Shown piece after piece: positions 63,741 to 64,000 of a DNA stretch of 64,000 bases. The notes below the pieces were generated by a model. It saw nothing but the letters and a program-made list of their open reading frames with translations, was not told the DNA's origin and made no database searches. This DNA comes from Candidula unifasciata (Eukaryota; Mollusca; Gastropoda; Stylommatophora; Geomitridae). Numbering within the stretch: the first letter of the stretch is position 1; every line of letters begins with the position of its first letter. The stretch covers positions 56,001-120,000 of the forward strand of contig CAJHNH020001122.1 in NCBI GenBank assembly GCA_905116865.2, written 5' to 3'. The position numbers and the translations under genes were made by a program.

Positions 63741-64000
63741 ATCTCAATGAAATCGCTATCTTTATTTTCACTTACTGTCTGAAATGATGTATGACTCCAT
63801 ATCTTTGATTGGGACAACACTAAGATATACCGGACCACACGTTATAACACATCAACTGCCAGTTAAAACCCGCGATTTTCACTTGCCAAAATATTTTCTA
63901 GTTCGGAGCTACAGTAGCCTAGTCTTCTTTGCCGGGCCTAAGGATTTGAGGTCATACATGCATCGAATCAGATTATTATTCCCTTCAAAATTTACACTGG

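Overview
The window looks like a repeat-rich, AT-rich invertebrate nuclear genome, most probably a gastropod mollusc. The host genes that can be recognised are multi-exon, seven-transmembrane receptors of the gastropod chemosensory-receptor type (rhodopsin-like GPCRs). The surrounding DNA is packed with decayed LINEs (reverse transcriptase and RNase H relics), tRNA-derived SINEs and long dinucleotide microsatellites. No bacterial-style operons, rRNA genes, functional tRNA genes or CRISPR arrays were seen. Species is not determinable; a heterobranch sea slug or snail is a guess from family resemblance.

Receptor cluster. Five loci of one family are present. Locus 1 (+, 12536-18716) has good exons 1 and 2, but exon 3 has lost TM6 and carries stops. 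Locus 2 (+, 26149-30826) is complete: three exons, 333 aa. Locus 3 (-, 37788-43577) has exons 1 and 3, but no exon 2 was found between them. A short relic of exon 3 (-) lies at 52717-52960. Locus 4 (-, 56306-61611) is complete: three exons, 346 aa. The architecture is fixed: exon 1 encodes the N-terminus and TM1 and ends in phase 1; exon 2 is exactly 215 bp (TM2, TM3) and ends in phase 0; exon 3 encodes TM4-TM7. The left pair point right and the right pair point left, so the cluster is mirror-symmetric about roughly 34 kb. The two inner loci (2 and 3) resemble each other most in exon 3, and the outer loci (1 and 4) share exon 3 features, which hints at an inverted duplication of a two-gene block.

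Region by region. 1-12.5 kb: SINEs and LINE/RNase H relics, with long featureless AT-rich stretches. 12.5-19.8 kb: locus 1, its intronic SINEs and LINE ends, a GA microsatellite and a tandemly duplicated LINE 3' end. 20-26 kb: dispersed repeats and a reverse-strand LINE end. 26-31 kb: locus 2, with microsatellites and a minisatellite in intron 2. 31-37.7 kb: RNase H LINE, RT LINE with a YADD motif, a gag-like ORF1 split by a younger LINE fragment with a perfect 13-bp target-site duplication, and a 29-G tract. 37.8-43.6 kb: locus 3. 43.7-52.7 kb: LINE relics (one about 2.2 kb), TA arrays, a CAGGTAAT-containing minisatellite, a roughly 270-bp imperfect palindrome, and a SINE nested in another repeat. 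52.7-61.6 kb: receptor relic, more repeats, locus 4. 61.6-64 kb: a dense pile of related SINEs, one group flanked by three copies of the same 11-bp target sequence.

The intact receptors are inferred to be sensory GPCRs at the plasma membrane, because of family resemblance and clustering; ligands cannot be read from the sequence. I see no clear novel enzymatic or defence system. The most noteworthy points are the mirrored cluster at mixed stages of decay, the missing exon in locus 3, and several well-delimited nested transposon insertions.
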